A stretch of DNA of 5,446 nt, from the NCBI GenBank assembly GCA_900547285.1, contig URGF01000127.1, positions 1-5,446 on the forward strand, written 5' to 3'. The notes beneath the pieces are model-generated. The model was not told where the DNA came from, did not search any database, and saw only the letters and a program-made list of their open reading frames with translations. How positions within the stretch are numbered: position 1 is the stretch's first letter; each line of letters opens with the position of its first letter. Position numbers and translations under genes: made by a program. Below, piece after piece: positions 1 through 5,446 of the stretch. The DNA is from an uncultured Collinsella sp. (lineage in GTDB: Bacteria; Actinomycetota; Coriobacteriia; Coriobacteriales; Coriobacteriaceae).

Positions 1-87
1 ACGGCCACCGCGATCGCCAAAGCCGCCGCGACCGCCACGGTCGCCGCCACGGCCACCGCGCTCGTCACGGCCGCCGCGAGGACCGCG
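1..87 (-). repeat. RGG-coding low-complexity repeat
   Basis: This stretch encodes residues 199-227 of the partial protein, almost entirely Arg, Gly and Asp in units such as RGGRGGDRGG. The DNA is a degenerate tandem of CGN-GGN-GGN codons with mixed third positions. The protein pattern therefore looks selected and not like a recent slippage expansion. Arg-Gly-Gly tails in other proteins bind nucleic acid non-specifically or drive phase separation. Here that function is only inferred. The array continues past the window edge, so its full length is unknown. Confidence 0.85.
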
Positions 88-681
88 GTCCTCGTCCAGG
101 CCCATGGCGACGAGCGGAGCGATAACCTTATCGAGAGCGGCCATCAGCTCGGTGGCCTCCTCGTAAGAAAGCTCAGGCAGGAGCTTCTCCTTCTTGTTGG
201 CAAGCTCGACCAGGCCCTCAGCGGCATCCTCGGCAGCGAAGACGACGATCTTGCGCATATCGCCCTCGGCGTCGTCGATGCGGCCGACCAGATCGGCAGC
301 CTCGGCCTCGGCCATCAGGCCATCGAGCTCACGAAGGCGCATGCCCAGCAGGTCGGACATCTCCTTCTGCTCCATCTTGGGCTTGAGGTCAAGAAGCTTG
401 ATGGCGCGCTCGATGTTCGCCATGCGCTCGGCCTTGGCCTCCTCCTCCTTGGAAATAGCAAAGCGACGGCTACGCAGCAGGCGGGCGGCCTTCTGCATCT
501 TGTCCATCAGCTCTTCGTCATCGTAATCAGCGGCGGCCTTGACAACCTCGGCCTCCTCGGCGGAAACCTCGTCAGCAGCCTCAACCTCGGCAGCTTCGGT
601 CTCCACGGTCTCGACTGCCTCGACCTCGGCAGCCATGGTCTCGTTCTCGGTCTCGTTCATGATCTCTTCGTTCTCAGACAT
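1..681 (-). CDS. MarR-like winged-helix protein with acidic N-terminus and RGG-rich C-terminal tail (partial, C-terminus cut by window edge)
   Basis: The frame is open for 227 residues from the ATG at 681 to the left edge with no stop, so the C-terminus is missing. The start is firm: an in-frame TGA lies at 711-709 and AGAAGGAG at 693-686 sits 4 bases before the only ATG between. Residues 1-57 are very acidic (Glu/Ala/Val-rich, probably disordered). Residues 58-90 are charged and probably helical. Residues 91-150 resemble a MarR winged helix: ERAIKLLDLK, then a helix-turn-helix-like stretch (MSDLLGMRLRELDGLMAEAE), then a wing with GRIDDAEGDMRKIVV that echoes the D-x-R signature. The usual LTxxG after the wing is not conserved (FAAEDA). 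Residues 168-190 (LPELSYEEATELMAALDKVI) resemble the MarR C-terminal dimer helix. From residue 199 the chain is RGG/RGGD repeats. The probable role is DNA binding and regulation, perhaps of the adjacent exporter (inference). An RNA-binding role through the RGG tail is an alternative. Confidence 0.6.
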   Translation of the reverse strand, partial: MSENEEIMNETENETMAAEVEAVETVETEAAEVEAADEVSAEEAEVVKAAADYDDEELMDKMQKAARLLRSRRFAISKEEEAKAERMANIERAIKLLDLKPKMEQKEMSDLLGMRLRELDGLMAEAEAADLVGRIDDAEGDMRKIVVFAAEDAAEGLVELANKKEKLLPELSYEEATELMAALDKVIAPLVAMGLDEDRGPRGGRDERGGRGGDRGGRGGFGDRGGR

Positions 682-695
682 GAGACTCCTTCTTG

Positions 696-732
696 GCCCT
701 CTCGGGCATCATCGCCCCATTCGCGGGGCCCG
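696..732 (-). promoter_or_regulatory. GC-rich, mutually exclusive hairpins in the leader of the MarR-like gene
   Basis: In the 152-base gap between the MFS stop and the MarR-like start, three short stems can form in the minus-strand RNA. GCCC-GAGA-GGGC (707-696) has a GNRA-type loop just upstream of the ribosome site. GCCCC/GGGGC lies at 725-729 and 714-718. GCCCG/CGGGC (732-728 with 707-703) shares bases with both others, so they compete. No T-run follows any of them, so they are not terminators. A role in translation control is possible but not shown, and such stems can arise by chance in GC-rich DNA. Confidence 0.25.
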
Positions 733-833
733 TCGCGCACTCTTTGCGCTTTAAACATTCATGCCTCTCGGCAAAACGTCCACTAGTTTATGGTGTCGCC
801 ATCCAATCTAGCTGCAGAATCTATGTGCACACA

Positions 834-2249
834 TTAATGCGACATGTGCGACTCGCGGCGAGCGTACACCAGCGACACCGCGAACCCGACAACGGCAATC
901 ACGGCCGCCACGCGCACGGCGGCTGCAAATCCGATCGCCTGGGCAACGTCCGCCGCAACGCCAGCGGCGCCGGCAACCGCCGCAGAACTCGAGAGCAGGC
1001 CGATAAACAGGGACGGGCCAAACGACGCGGCAATCATGTTCCACGTGTTGAGCAATGCCGTTCCGTGAGGATGCTCAGCGGCGGGCAACGTCTCCAGGCC
1101 GGCCGTCTGCGAGGGGCTCAGCACCAAACCGACACCGGCATACACCACAACAGTCAGCGCCACGACAATACCAATGTTCATGCTTGCCGCGGTCATCGAA
1201 ATTGCAGCCTGTCCCACAGCAATCAGGGCAAAGCCGACCGGCAGCAGCGGCCACGCGCCACGGGCATCCATCACGCGTCCGCCCACAATCGAGGTCACAG
1301 CGTTGCAGGCAATCGCCGGCAAAATGAGCAAGCCCGCAACAAGTGCGGTCATGCCGTATGCGCCCTCAAAATAGAGCGGCAACAAAACACTCATCGAGAA
1401 CGTTGTCATCATCGACACCACCACAAGCAAACACGCAGGCCAAAAACGAACGCTCGCCATGGGACGCACGTTGAGCACCGGATGCTCGAGCTTGAGCTGA
1501 CGAACCGCAAACAGGCCGAGTAGCACAACGGCGGCGAAAAGCGTCACGATACCGGCAATCAGATTGGTCGAGAACTCGCCTACGGAATACACAAATGCCG
1601 TAATGCCGGCAGCGAGCAAAACAACCGACAGAATATCAAGCGTGAAGTTCGAGCGCTTTCCGACATTCCGAACGAGCCTTGCGCCCGCAGCGGCGACCAC
1701 GACACCGCCCACCAGTGGCACTACGAACACTGCCCTCCAGCCAAACAAGGTGCACATAAGACCACTGATCACGGGTCCAAACGCCGGCCCCAGCGTAATG
1801 CAGGCACCGCCCAGGCTCAGATACAGACCGAGTTTCTCGCGCGGGGCGCAAGATAGCACCACATTCATCATGAGCGGAAACAAGATACCCGATCCCGCAG
1901 CCTGCAAAATACGACTTGGCAGCAAAACGGCAAACGACGGGGCGACCAGGCACAGGACTTCGCCGGCGACCATGCATCCGCATGCGAAAAACAGCAGCTT
2001 GCGCGTCGAGAAACGACCGGACAGATAGGCCATGATGGCCGTAAAGATCGATGTCACGATCATGTAGCCCGAAACTAGCCACTGCGCCGTGGTGGCACCC
2101 ACCGAAAAGGCCGCCATGATATCGTGCAGTGCCACGTTAATGATGTTCTCGTTAAACGCGGCAACAAAGGCTGCGATATACATAACGATGAGAAACGCCG
2201 AAGTGCCCGATGGCGTTGCCCTAACTTGTTGCTGAGATTTGCTCCCCAT
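834..2249 (-). CDS. MFS transporter, DHA2 (14-helix) drug:H+ antiporter type
   Basis: The product is a 471-residue inner-membrane permease, within the usual DHA2 (EmrB/QacA-like) length. It probably exports small hydrophobic or toxic compounds using proton influx; the substrate cannot be read from sequence. Helix 1 carries AAFNENIINVALHDIM (31-46), a variant of the DHA2 LDxTIVNVALP motif with Asn for the Asp. WLVSGYM (57-63) begins helix 2. The motif A loop is degenerate (LSGRFSTRK, 76-84). LPSRILQAAGSGILFPL (109-125) is the helix 4 region, and motif C is ACITLGPAFGPVISG (149-163), typical of antiporters. About 14 hydrophobic segments are visible. ATG 2249 is preferred over an in-frame GTG at 2279 because GAGGAAGGAA lies just upstream of the ATG, while the GTG has no ribosome site. 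The gene lies upstream of the MarR-like gene on the same strand, with no obvious terminator between them. Confidence 0.88.
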   Translation of the reverse strand: MGSKSQQQVRATPSGTSAFLIVMYIAAFVAAFNENIINVALHDIMAAFSVGATTAQWLVSGYMIVTSIFTAIMAYLSGRFSTRKLLFFACGCMVAGEVLCLVAPSFAVLLPSRILQAAGSGILFPLMMNVVLSCAPREKLGLYLSLGGACITLGPAFGPVISGLMCTLFGWRAVFVVPLVGGVVVAAAGARLVRNVGKRSNFTLDILSVVLLAAGITAFVYSVGEFSTNLIAGIVTLFAAVVLLGLFAVRQLKLEHPVLNVRPMASVRFWPACLLVVVSMMTTFSMSVLLPLYFEGAYGMTALVAGLLILPAIACNAVTSIVGGRVMDARGAWPLLPVGFALIAVGQAAISMTAASMNIGIVVALTVVVYAGVGLVLSPSQTAGLETLPAAEHPHGTALLNTWNMIAASFGPSLFIGLLSSSAAVAGAAGVAADVAQAIGFAAAVRVAAVIAVVGFAVSLVYARRESHMSH

Positions 2250-2253
2250 GCAT

Positions 2254-2263
2254 TTCCTTCCTC
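2254..2263 (-). promoter_or_regulatory. Ribosome binding site that decides the MFS start
   Basis: GAGGAAGGAA on the minus strand ends 4 bases before the ATG at 2249. An alternative GTG start 30 bases further upstream has only CTCTGGGGCGAT before it. The shorter 471-residue product is therefore the better reading. An out-of-frame ATG at 2253-2251 lies inside the spacer. Confidence 0.7.
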
Positions 2264-2295
2264 TTGGAACAACAGTCACATCGCCCCAGAGGAAC

Positions 2296-2323
2296 AGTCC
2301 AGGGCGAGCATGAGCCCTAGACT
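2296..2323 (-). promoter_or_regulatory. 10-bp inverted repeat in the MFS leader (operator or RNA hairpin)
   Basis: Arms AGTCCAGGGC (2296-2305) and GCCCTAGACT (2314-2323) are inverted repeats over 10 positions with one mismatch, around an 8-base spacer. In the minus-strand transcript the mismatch becomes a G-U wobble, so the stem would be continuous. It lies about 47-75 bases upstream of the MFS start codon. No T-run follows on either strand, so it is not a simple intrinsic terminator. It could be a dimeric regulator's operator (MarR-type would fit the neighbour) or a 5'-UTR structure. Which one cannot be settled from sequence. Confidence 0.5.
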
Positions 2324-2361
2324 TACGTCAGACGCCGCACGCGACGGATCCGACAACATGG

Positions 2362-2373
2362 TCCAACGTTGAA
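2362..2373. promoter_or_regulatory. Palindrome centred on CAACGTTG, candidate operator
   Basis: CAACGTTG (2364-2371) is a perfect 8-bp palindrome, and the outer T/A at 2362/2373 also pair. It sits just downstream of a minus-strand TACAAT (2381-2376), where a transcript toward the MFS gene would start. That position would suit a repressor. Candidates are the MarR-like protein, the LysR protein or an unseen regulator. An 8-bp palindrome can occur by chance, so support is modest. Confidence 0.3.
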
Positions 2374-2375
2374 AG

Positions 2376-2381
2376 ATTGTA
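2376..2381 (-). promoter_or_regulatory. Possible -10 element for the MFS gene
   Basis: The minus strand reads TACAAT, one mismatch from TATAAT, about 127 bases before the MFS start. No convincing -35 hexamer lies 16-18 bases upstream (the bases there are purine-rich, GAAGGA). The call rests on the -10 alone and on its location in a divergent intergenic region. Confidence 0.25.
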
Positions 2382-2409
2382 ACGCTGACGCGCAGCTTTC
2401 CTTCCGCGC

Positions 2410-2415
2410 TATTAT
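2410..2415 (+). promoter_or_regulatory. Possible -10 element for the deformylase-LysR unit
   Basis: TATTAT lies 38 bases before the deformylase ATG in the only AT-rich patch of this intergenic region (TATTATTAAAA). A weak -35 candidate, CTGACG at 2385-2390, would be 19 bases upstream, slightly long. This would give a leader of about 30 bases. Confidence 0.35.
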
Positions 2416-2453
2416 TAAAAGTTCACGAAAGCACGAGACATGAGGAGCCCGCC

Positions 2454-2864
2454 ATGATTAAGCCCATCATGAAATCCGAGTTCTTTTTGCGCCTGCCTTC
2501 CGAAGACGAGGGACCCGACGATGCCGCGACCGGGCAGGACCTCCTGGATACGCTCCATGAGCATGAGCACGAGTGCGTGGGCCTTGCCGCCAACATGATT
2601 GGCGTGCGCAAACGCATCATCTGCGTAAAGGACGGCAACAGGGCGCTGCTGATGTACAACCCTCAAATTCTTGAGCAGGTCAATTCCTATCAGACGAGCG
2701 AAGGATGTCTCTCGCTTTCCGGCGAGCGCCCCTGTACTCGCTATCGCCGCATTAAGGTTGAGTATTTGGACGAGAATTTCGTCCACCTCATCAAAAACTT
2801 CTCGGGCTACACCGCCGAAATCATCCAACACGAAATCGACCACTGCCAAGGAATCGTGATCTAG
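2454..2864 (+). CDS. def: Peptide deformylase, short form (136 aa)
   Basis: This cytoplasmic metalloenzyme family removes the N-formyl group from the starting methionine of new proteins. All three family motifs are recognisable. Motif 1 is GLAANMIG (43-50), motif 2 is EGCLSL (83-88, metal-binding Cys85) and motif 3 is QHEIDHCQG (125-133, metal ligands His126 and His130, catalytic Glu127). Motif 1 lacks the usual Gln: Met48 stands where E. coli Gln50 stabilises the transition state. The 136-residue length is shorter than E. coli Def (about 169), with the chain ending right after motif 3 (GIVI), so the C-terminal helix is absent. From memory, short deformylases with this motif 1 are common in gut Firmicutes and relatives. 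GAGGAG (2442-2447) lies 6 bases before the ATG. No fmt gene is adjacent, so this may be an accessory copy. The symbol is by family only. Confidence 0.9.
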   Translation: MIKPIMKSEFFLRLPSEDEGPDDAATGQDLLDTLHEHEHECVGLAANMIGVRKRIICVKDGNRALLMYNPQILEQVNSYQTSEGCLSLSGERPCTRYRRIKVEYLDENFVHLIKNFSGYTAEIIQHEIDHCQGIVI

Positions 2865-2900
2865 GTTACTTGCCGACATGAGGGAACCGGAGGCTACCCT

Positions 2901-3824
2901 ATGGATATCAGCCGTTTTGGTGAGTTCGCCATCTTGGCGCAGTCGCGTACGTTTCTCGATGCGGCGGAGCTGCTCTTCATGTCGCAGTCGACTCTCTCCA
3001 AGCACATTATGGCAATGGAGCGCGAGCTCGGCTGTAATCTCATCGATCGGAGTCAACGCCACGTTACGCTCACCGCGCAAGGCGAAGCGCTCCTCCCCTA
3101 TGCACAAAAGATAGCGACGCTCCAGCATCGCTATCTCGCTGCCATCCAGATAGCCGCAGATAAACCACTCGAACGCATCACCGTGGGCTCCATCCCCATC
3201 ATGGCTCCCTATGGAATCACGGACGCCGTCATCGATTTCCAGCAGGCGAACCCCTCGTATTCCGTTGAGCTCATCGAGGGCGAAGGCAGCGCACTCAAGC
3301 AGATGCTCTTGCGCGAGGACATCGACCTCGCCTTCATCCGCGACGGCGGCGTCATCGAGCCGGAGTTTAAAAAAATCCCCTTTACAACCGACCGGCTCGT
3401 GGCCGTTATCCCGCTCGACCATCCACTCGCCAAGCGCAACGCCATCGAGATCGACGACCTTATCGATGAGAATTTCCTTATGCTTCCCCAAGGCTCGTTC
3501 GTGAGCGAACTCACCCTCTCCCTTTGCCGCAAGGCAGGATTCAGCCCACGTGTCACGTTTACCGGCAAACGGGCAGAAAACATCATCTCGCTTGTCGCGC
3601 GCGATGCCGGCGTCTCGCTGCTCATGCGCAAGCCTGCCGAATCACTCGCCGGCGGCAAGGTGGCCCTCGTGCCGCTCGAGCCTGCAACGACCTCCGAGGT
3701 CAGGCTCTACCTCAAACGGAGCGCTGCGTACTCGCAAGCCGTCGTCTCGTTTATCGGCTTTCTCCCCTATCGCCAGCTTCTACAGGGCGGCCGCATGACC
3801 TCCGAAGCGCCGCAGTCGTCGTAA
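2901..3824 (+). CDS. LysR-family transcriptional regulator
   Basis: The 307-residue product has the standard LysR length and layout. An N-terminal winged helix-turn-helix (about 1-60) includes FLDAAELLFMSQSTLSKHI (18-36) followed by MERELGCNLIDR. Next comes a linker helix (about 61-90). The substrate-binding-type effector domain starts at ERITVGSIPIMAPYGI (91-106) and includes DIDLAFIRDGG (140-150), DRLVAVIPLDHPLA (164-177) and VARDAGVSLLMR (232-243). It should bind DNA as a tetramer and respond to an unidentified small ligand. GGAGG (2889-2893) lies 7 bases before the ATG. The gene begins 36 bases after the deformylase stop with no terminator between, so co-transcription is likely. It is in the same reading frame as the deformylase, and the deformylase TAG is its nearest upstream in-frame stop. 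The target genes are unknown. Confidence 0.92.
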   Translation: MDISRFGEFAILAQSRTFLDAAELLFMSQSTLSKHIMAMERELGCNLIDRSQRHVTLTAQGEALLPYAQKIATLQHRYLAAIQIAADKPLERITVGSIPIMAPYGITDAVIDFQQANPSYSVELIEGEGSALKQMLLREDIDLAFIRDGGVIEPEFKKIPFTTDRLVAVIPLDHPLAKRNAIEIDDLIDENFLMLPQGSFVSELTLSLCRKAGFSPRVTFTGKRAENIISLVARDAGVSLLMRKPAESLAGGKVALVPLEPATTSEVRLYLKRSAAYSQAVVSFIGFLPYRQLLQGGRMTSEAPQSS

Positions 3825-3886
3825 TCCCAGCACACACCGCCACTTTTGAGATGCCCCACAAACCAACCGGCAACGATACAAAACGC

Positions 3887-3926
3887 AAAAGGCCCCGGAC
3901 AGCACAGCTGCCGTCCGAGGCCTTTT
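3887..3926. terminator. Bidirectional intrinsic terminator between convergent genes
   Basis: Arms AAAAGGCCCCGGAC (3887-3900) and GTCCGAGGCCTTTT (3913-3926) pair at 13 of 14 positions, with a single C-A mismatch, around a 12-base loop. On the plus strand the stem ends in TTTT, which would stop transcription from the LysR gene. On the minus strand it ends in TTTTGCGTTTT, which would stop transcription from the PTS gene. Its position in the 123-base gap between the two convergent stops fits this role on both strands. Confidence 0.88.
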
Positions 3927-3947
3927 AAATCAAAGCGGGTAGATGGA

Positions 3948-5390
3948 CTAGTCCACCGAGATGTTGAGGGTCTGACCGCCCTCGTCCTTCTTGGTGCCGA
4001 TCACCATAGCGGCGATAAGCGCCAAAATAAAGGCGACCAGACCGGAGATGACAAGACCGATAAAGCCCGAATCGATGCCAGCGGGGTTGATAAAGCTCGG
4101 GAAGCCGAGCGGACCGGAGGCACCGAAGGCATAGAGCTTGGCACCCATAAGGCCGGCAATGGCGCCGCCGACACCGGCGGAAATGAAGGTCGCCCACATG
4201 AGACGCTTACGCGGCAGCAGGATGGCGTAAAGCGCGGGCTCGTTGACGCCGAAGATCGACGAGACGAGAGCAGGGATGTTGATGACAGCGTTTTCCTCGG
4301 AATCCTTGGTTCGAATGATCATGCCGAGCACGGCACCGGCGATGGCGCACCCACCTGCGTATACGAGAGGGTTGATGAGGTCATAGCCGTAGGTTGCGAC
4401 ATCGATGAACCACAGCGGAATGACGCCCCAGTGCAGACCGAACATGACGAGCAGGCTCCAGAACGTGCCGATGACAAAACCGGCGATGGCGGGCTGGAAG
4501 TTGATGAGCGCCAGGATGATTTGGGCAACGATGTTGGAGAGGACCGTCATGACCGGACCGACCACAAGCAGGCCCAGGATGCCGCAAATGAGAAGCGTCA
4601 AAATGTTGGAGAAGAACGAGCTCACAAGCGCGGGCAGTGCGCCAGAAAGGAATTTGTGCACCTTCGAGGCGATCCAGACGATGAAAATCGCAGGCAGAAT
4701 CGTCGATGAATAGTTCTGCATAATCAACGGGATGCCAAAGATATCACCGTAGACATTGGACTCAAGGACCGTACCGGTGCCGAGCGTGTAAAGCGGGTCT
4801 CCACCCATAAGGGCAACGAGCGTCGGGTAGACGAGGATGCCGCCGAGGGCCATACCCATAACGGGCTTAAGTCCGAACTTCTTGGCAGCCGTCCAGCCGA
4901 TGATAAGCGGGAAGTAATAGAAGACCGAATCTCCGATTGCCGAGAGCGTCACATAGGTATTGCTGTCCTTGGCGAGCCAGCCGGCAACCGTGCAGAGGGC
5001 GAGCATCGACTTGATGAAGCCACCGGCCATAAGCACGCCAAGAACCGGTTGCAGGATCTCGGAAATGATGGCGAGTAGGCGCGAGAACGGATCGCCCTTC
5101 TTGACATTGTCGCCCTCATCGATATCAAGCGCGGGCTTGGCGTCGAACCCGCCGATCTGAACGAGTTCATTGTAGACGGACTCGACGGTGGCACCGATTA
5201 CGACCTGATACTGTCCACCGGCCTGGATGACGTCAACGACACCCTTCATGGCCTTGAGCTCATCGGTCTGGGCGAGCGATTCGTCCTTGAGGTGAAAGCG
5301 GAGACGCGTAATGCAGTGACTCACGTCCAGCACATTGTCTCGGCCACCGACCTTTGCGATGATTCCATCGCAAAGCTGCTGGTATTTCAT
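3948..5390 (-). CDS. PTS sugar transporter EIIBC, glucose/beta-glucoside superfamily (bgl type), no EIIA domain
   Basis: This membrane permease takes up and phosphorylates a sugar in one step. The 480 residues split into an N-terminal EIIB domain (about 1-80) with the phospho-accepting Cys26 in SHCITRLRFHLKDE, a hydrophilic linker (82-102), and an EIIC domain (about 103-465) with roughly ten hydrophobic segments. GLHWGVIPLW (318-327) and GVNEPALYA (381-389) match the conserved EIIC sugar-site regions. The second is usually GITEPA or GVTEPA, with Thr in place of this Asn. BglF-type proteins of about 620 residues carry a C-terminal EIIA, but this one ends in a hydrophilic tail (GTKKDEGG) where EIIA would begin. 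It must be phosphorylated by an EIIA encoded elsewhere. A beta-glucoside is the first guess for substrate, but sucrose or trehalose permeases share this layout. AAGGAGG (5403-5397) lies 6 bases before the ATG. Confidence 0.9.
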   Translation of the reverse strand: MKYQQLCDGIIAKVGGRDNVLDVSHCITRLRFHLKDESLAQTDELKAMKGVVDVIQAGGQYQVVIGATVESVYNELVQIGGFDAKPALDIDEGDNVKKGDPFSRLLAIISEILQPVLGVLMAGGFIKSMLALCTVAGWLAKDSNTYVTLSAIGDSVFYYFPLIIGWTAAKKFGLKPVMGMALGGILVYPTLVALMGGDPLYTLGTGTVLESNVYGDIFGIPLIMQNYSSTILPAIFIVWIASKVHKFLSGALPALVSSFFSNILTLLICGILGLLVVGPVMTVLSNIVAQIILALINFQPAIAGFVIGTFWSLLVMFGLHWGVIPLWFIDVATYGYDLINPLVYAGGCAIAGAVLGMIIRTKDSEENAVINIPALVSSIFGVNEPALYAILLPRKRLMWATFISAGVGGAIAGLMGAKLYAFGASGPLGFPSFINPAGIDSGFIGLVISGLVAFILALIAAMVIGTKKDEGGQTLNISVD

Positions 5391-5446
5391 GGTATTCCTC
5401 CTTTTTCTGAGCGGGGCATGGCATTGATTCCAGACCCGCGTAGTCG

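Noticed and set aside
1..100. The GC-rich tandem pattern at the left edge considered as a CRISPR array or DNA satellite
   Set aside because: The periodicity is explained by Arg-Gly-Gly codons in an open frame continuous with the upstream protein, and there are no unique spacers.
693..1523. A 276-codon open frame on the plus strand antisense to the MFS gene
   Set aside because: Its translation is rich in Arg, His and Gln with no domain pattern, and it shadows a well-supported permease.
2415..3491. A 358-codon open frame on the minus strand across the deformylase and LysR genes
   Set aside because: It is antisense to two genes with clear family motifs and good ribosome sites. Its translation shows no recognisable domain. 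Long antisense frames are common in GC-rich DNA.
3846..4709. A 287-codon open frame on the plus strand antisense to the PTS gene
   Set aside because: It runs through the bidirectional terminator and gives a low-complexity, highly charged product. The minus-strand PTS reading is certain.
5411..5439. GCGGG/CCCGC inverted repeat upstream of the PTS gene, considered as a BglG-type antiterminator target or terminator
   Set aside because: The stem is only 5 bp with a 19-base loop, no T-run follows, and the sequence does not resemble the conserved antiterminator target.
5387..5446. An open minus-strand frame from the right edge ending in a TGA that overlaps the PTS start (ATGA)
   Set aside because: Only about 19 codons are visible, with no recognisable sequence, and the other two frames are also open here. 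It could be the end of an upstream gene, but there is not enough to call it.

Overview
The window is GC-rich, gene-dense bacterial DNA. Its style suggests a gut actinobacterium of the class Coriobacteriia, for example Collinsella or a relative. This rests on base composition, the type of strong AGGAGG ribosome sites, and the mix of genes: a DHA2-type MFS exporter, a short peptide deformylase, and a bgl-type PTS permease. It is an inference from general knowledge, not a database result.

Layout from left to right. (1) Positions 1-681, minus strand: the N-terminal 227 residues of a protein with an acidic head, a central MarR-like winged-helix region and a C-terminal Arg-Gly-Gly tail that runs off the left edge. 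(2) Positions 834-2249, minus strand: a 14-helix MFS drug/proton antiporter-type permease, upstream of and co-directional with the MarR-like gene. (3) Positions 2250-2453: a divergent control region with two palindromic elements and weak promoter-like hexamers. (4) Positions 2454-2864, plus strand: a short (136 aa) peptide deformylase with a substituted motif 1. (5) Positions 2901-3824, plus strand: a LysR-type regulator 36 bases after the deformylase and probably co-transcribed with it. (6) Positions 3887-3926: a strong hairpin with T-runs on both sides, serving as a bidirectional terminator between convergent genes. (7) Positions 3948-5390, minus strand: a PTS EIIBC permease of the glucose/beta-glucoside superfamily that lacks an EIIA domain.

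How the genes may work together. The MFS permease and the MarR-like protein look like an exporter/regulator neighbourhood, with candidate operator palindromes in the permease leader. The deformylase and LysR gene form a separate two-gene unit. The PTS gene is an independent sugar-uptake unit whose upstream partners lie outside the window. No RNA genes, insertion sequences, CRISPR arrays or phage genes were seen. I do not see a clearly new multi-gene system. The most unusual item is the MarR-like protein with its acidic head and RGG tail.
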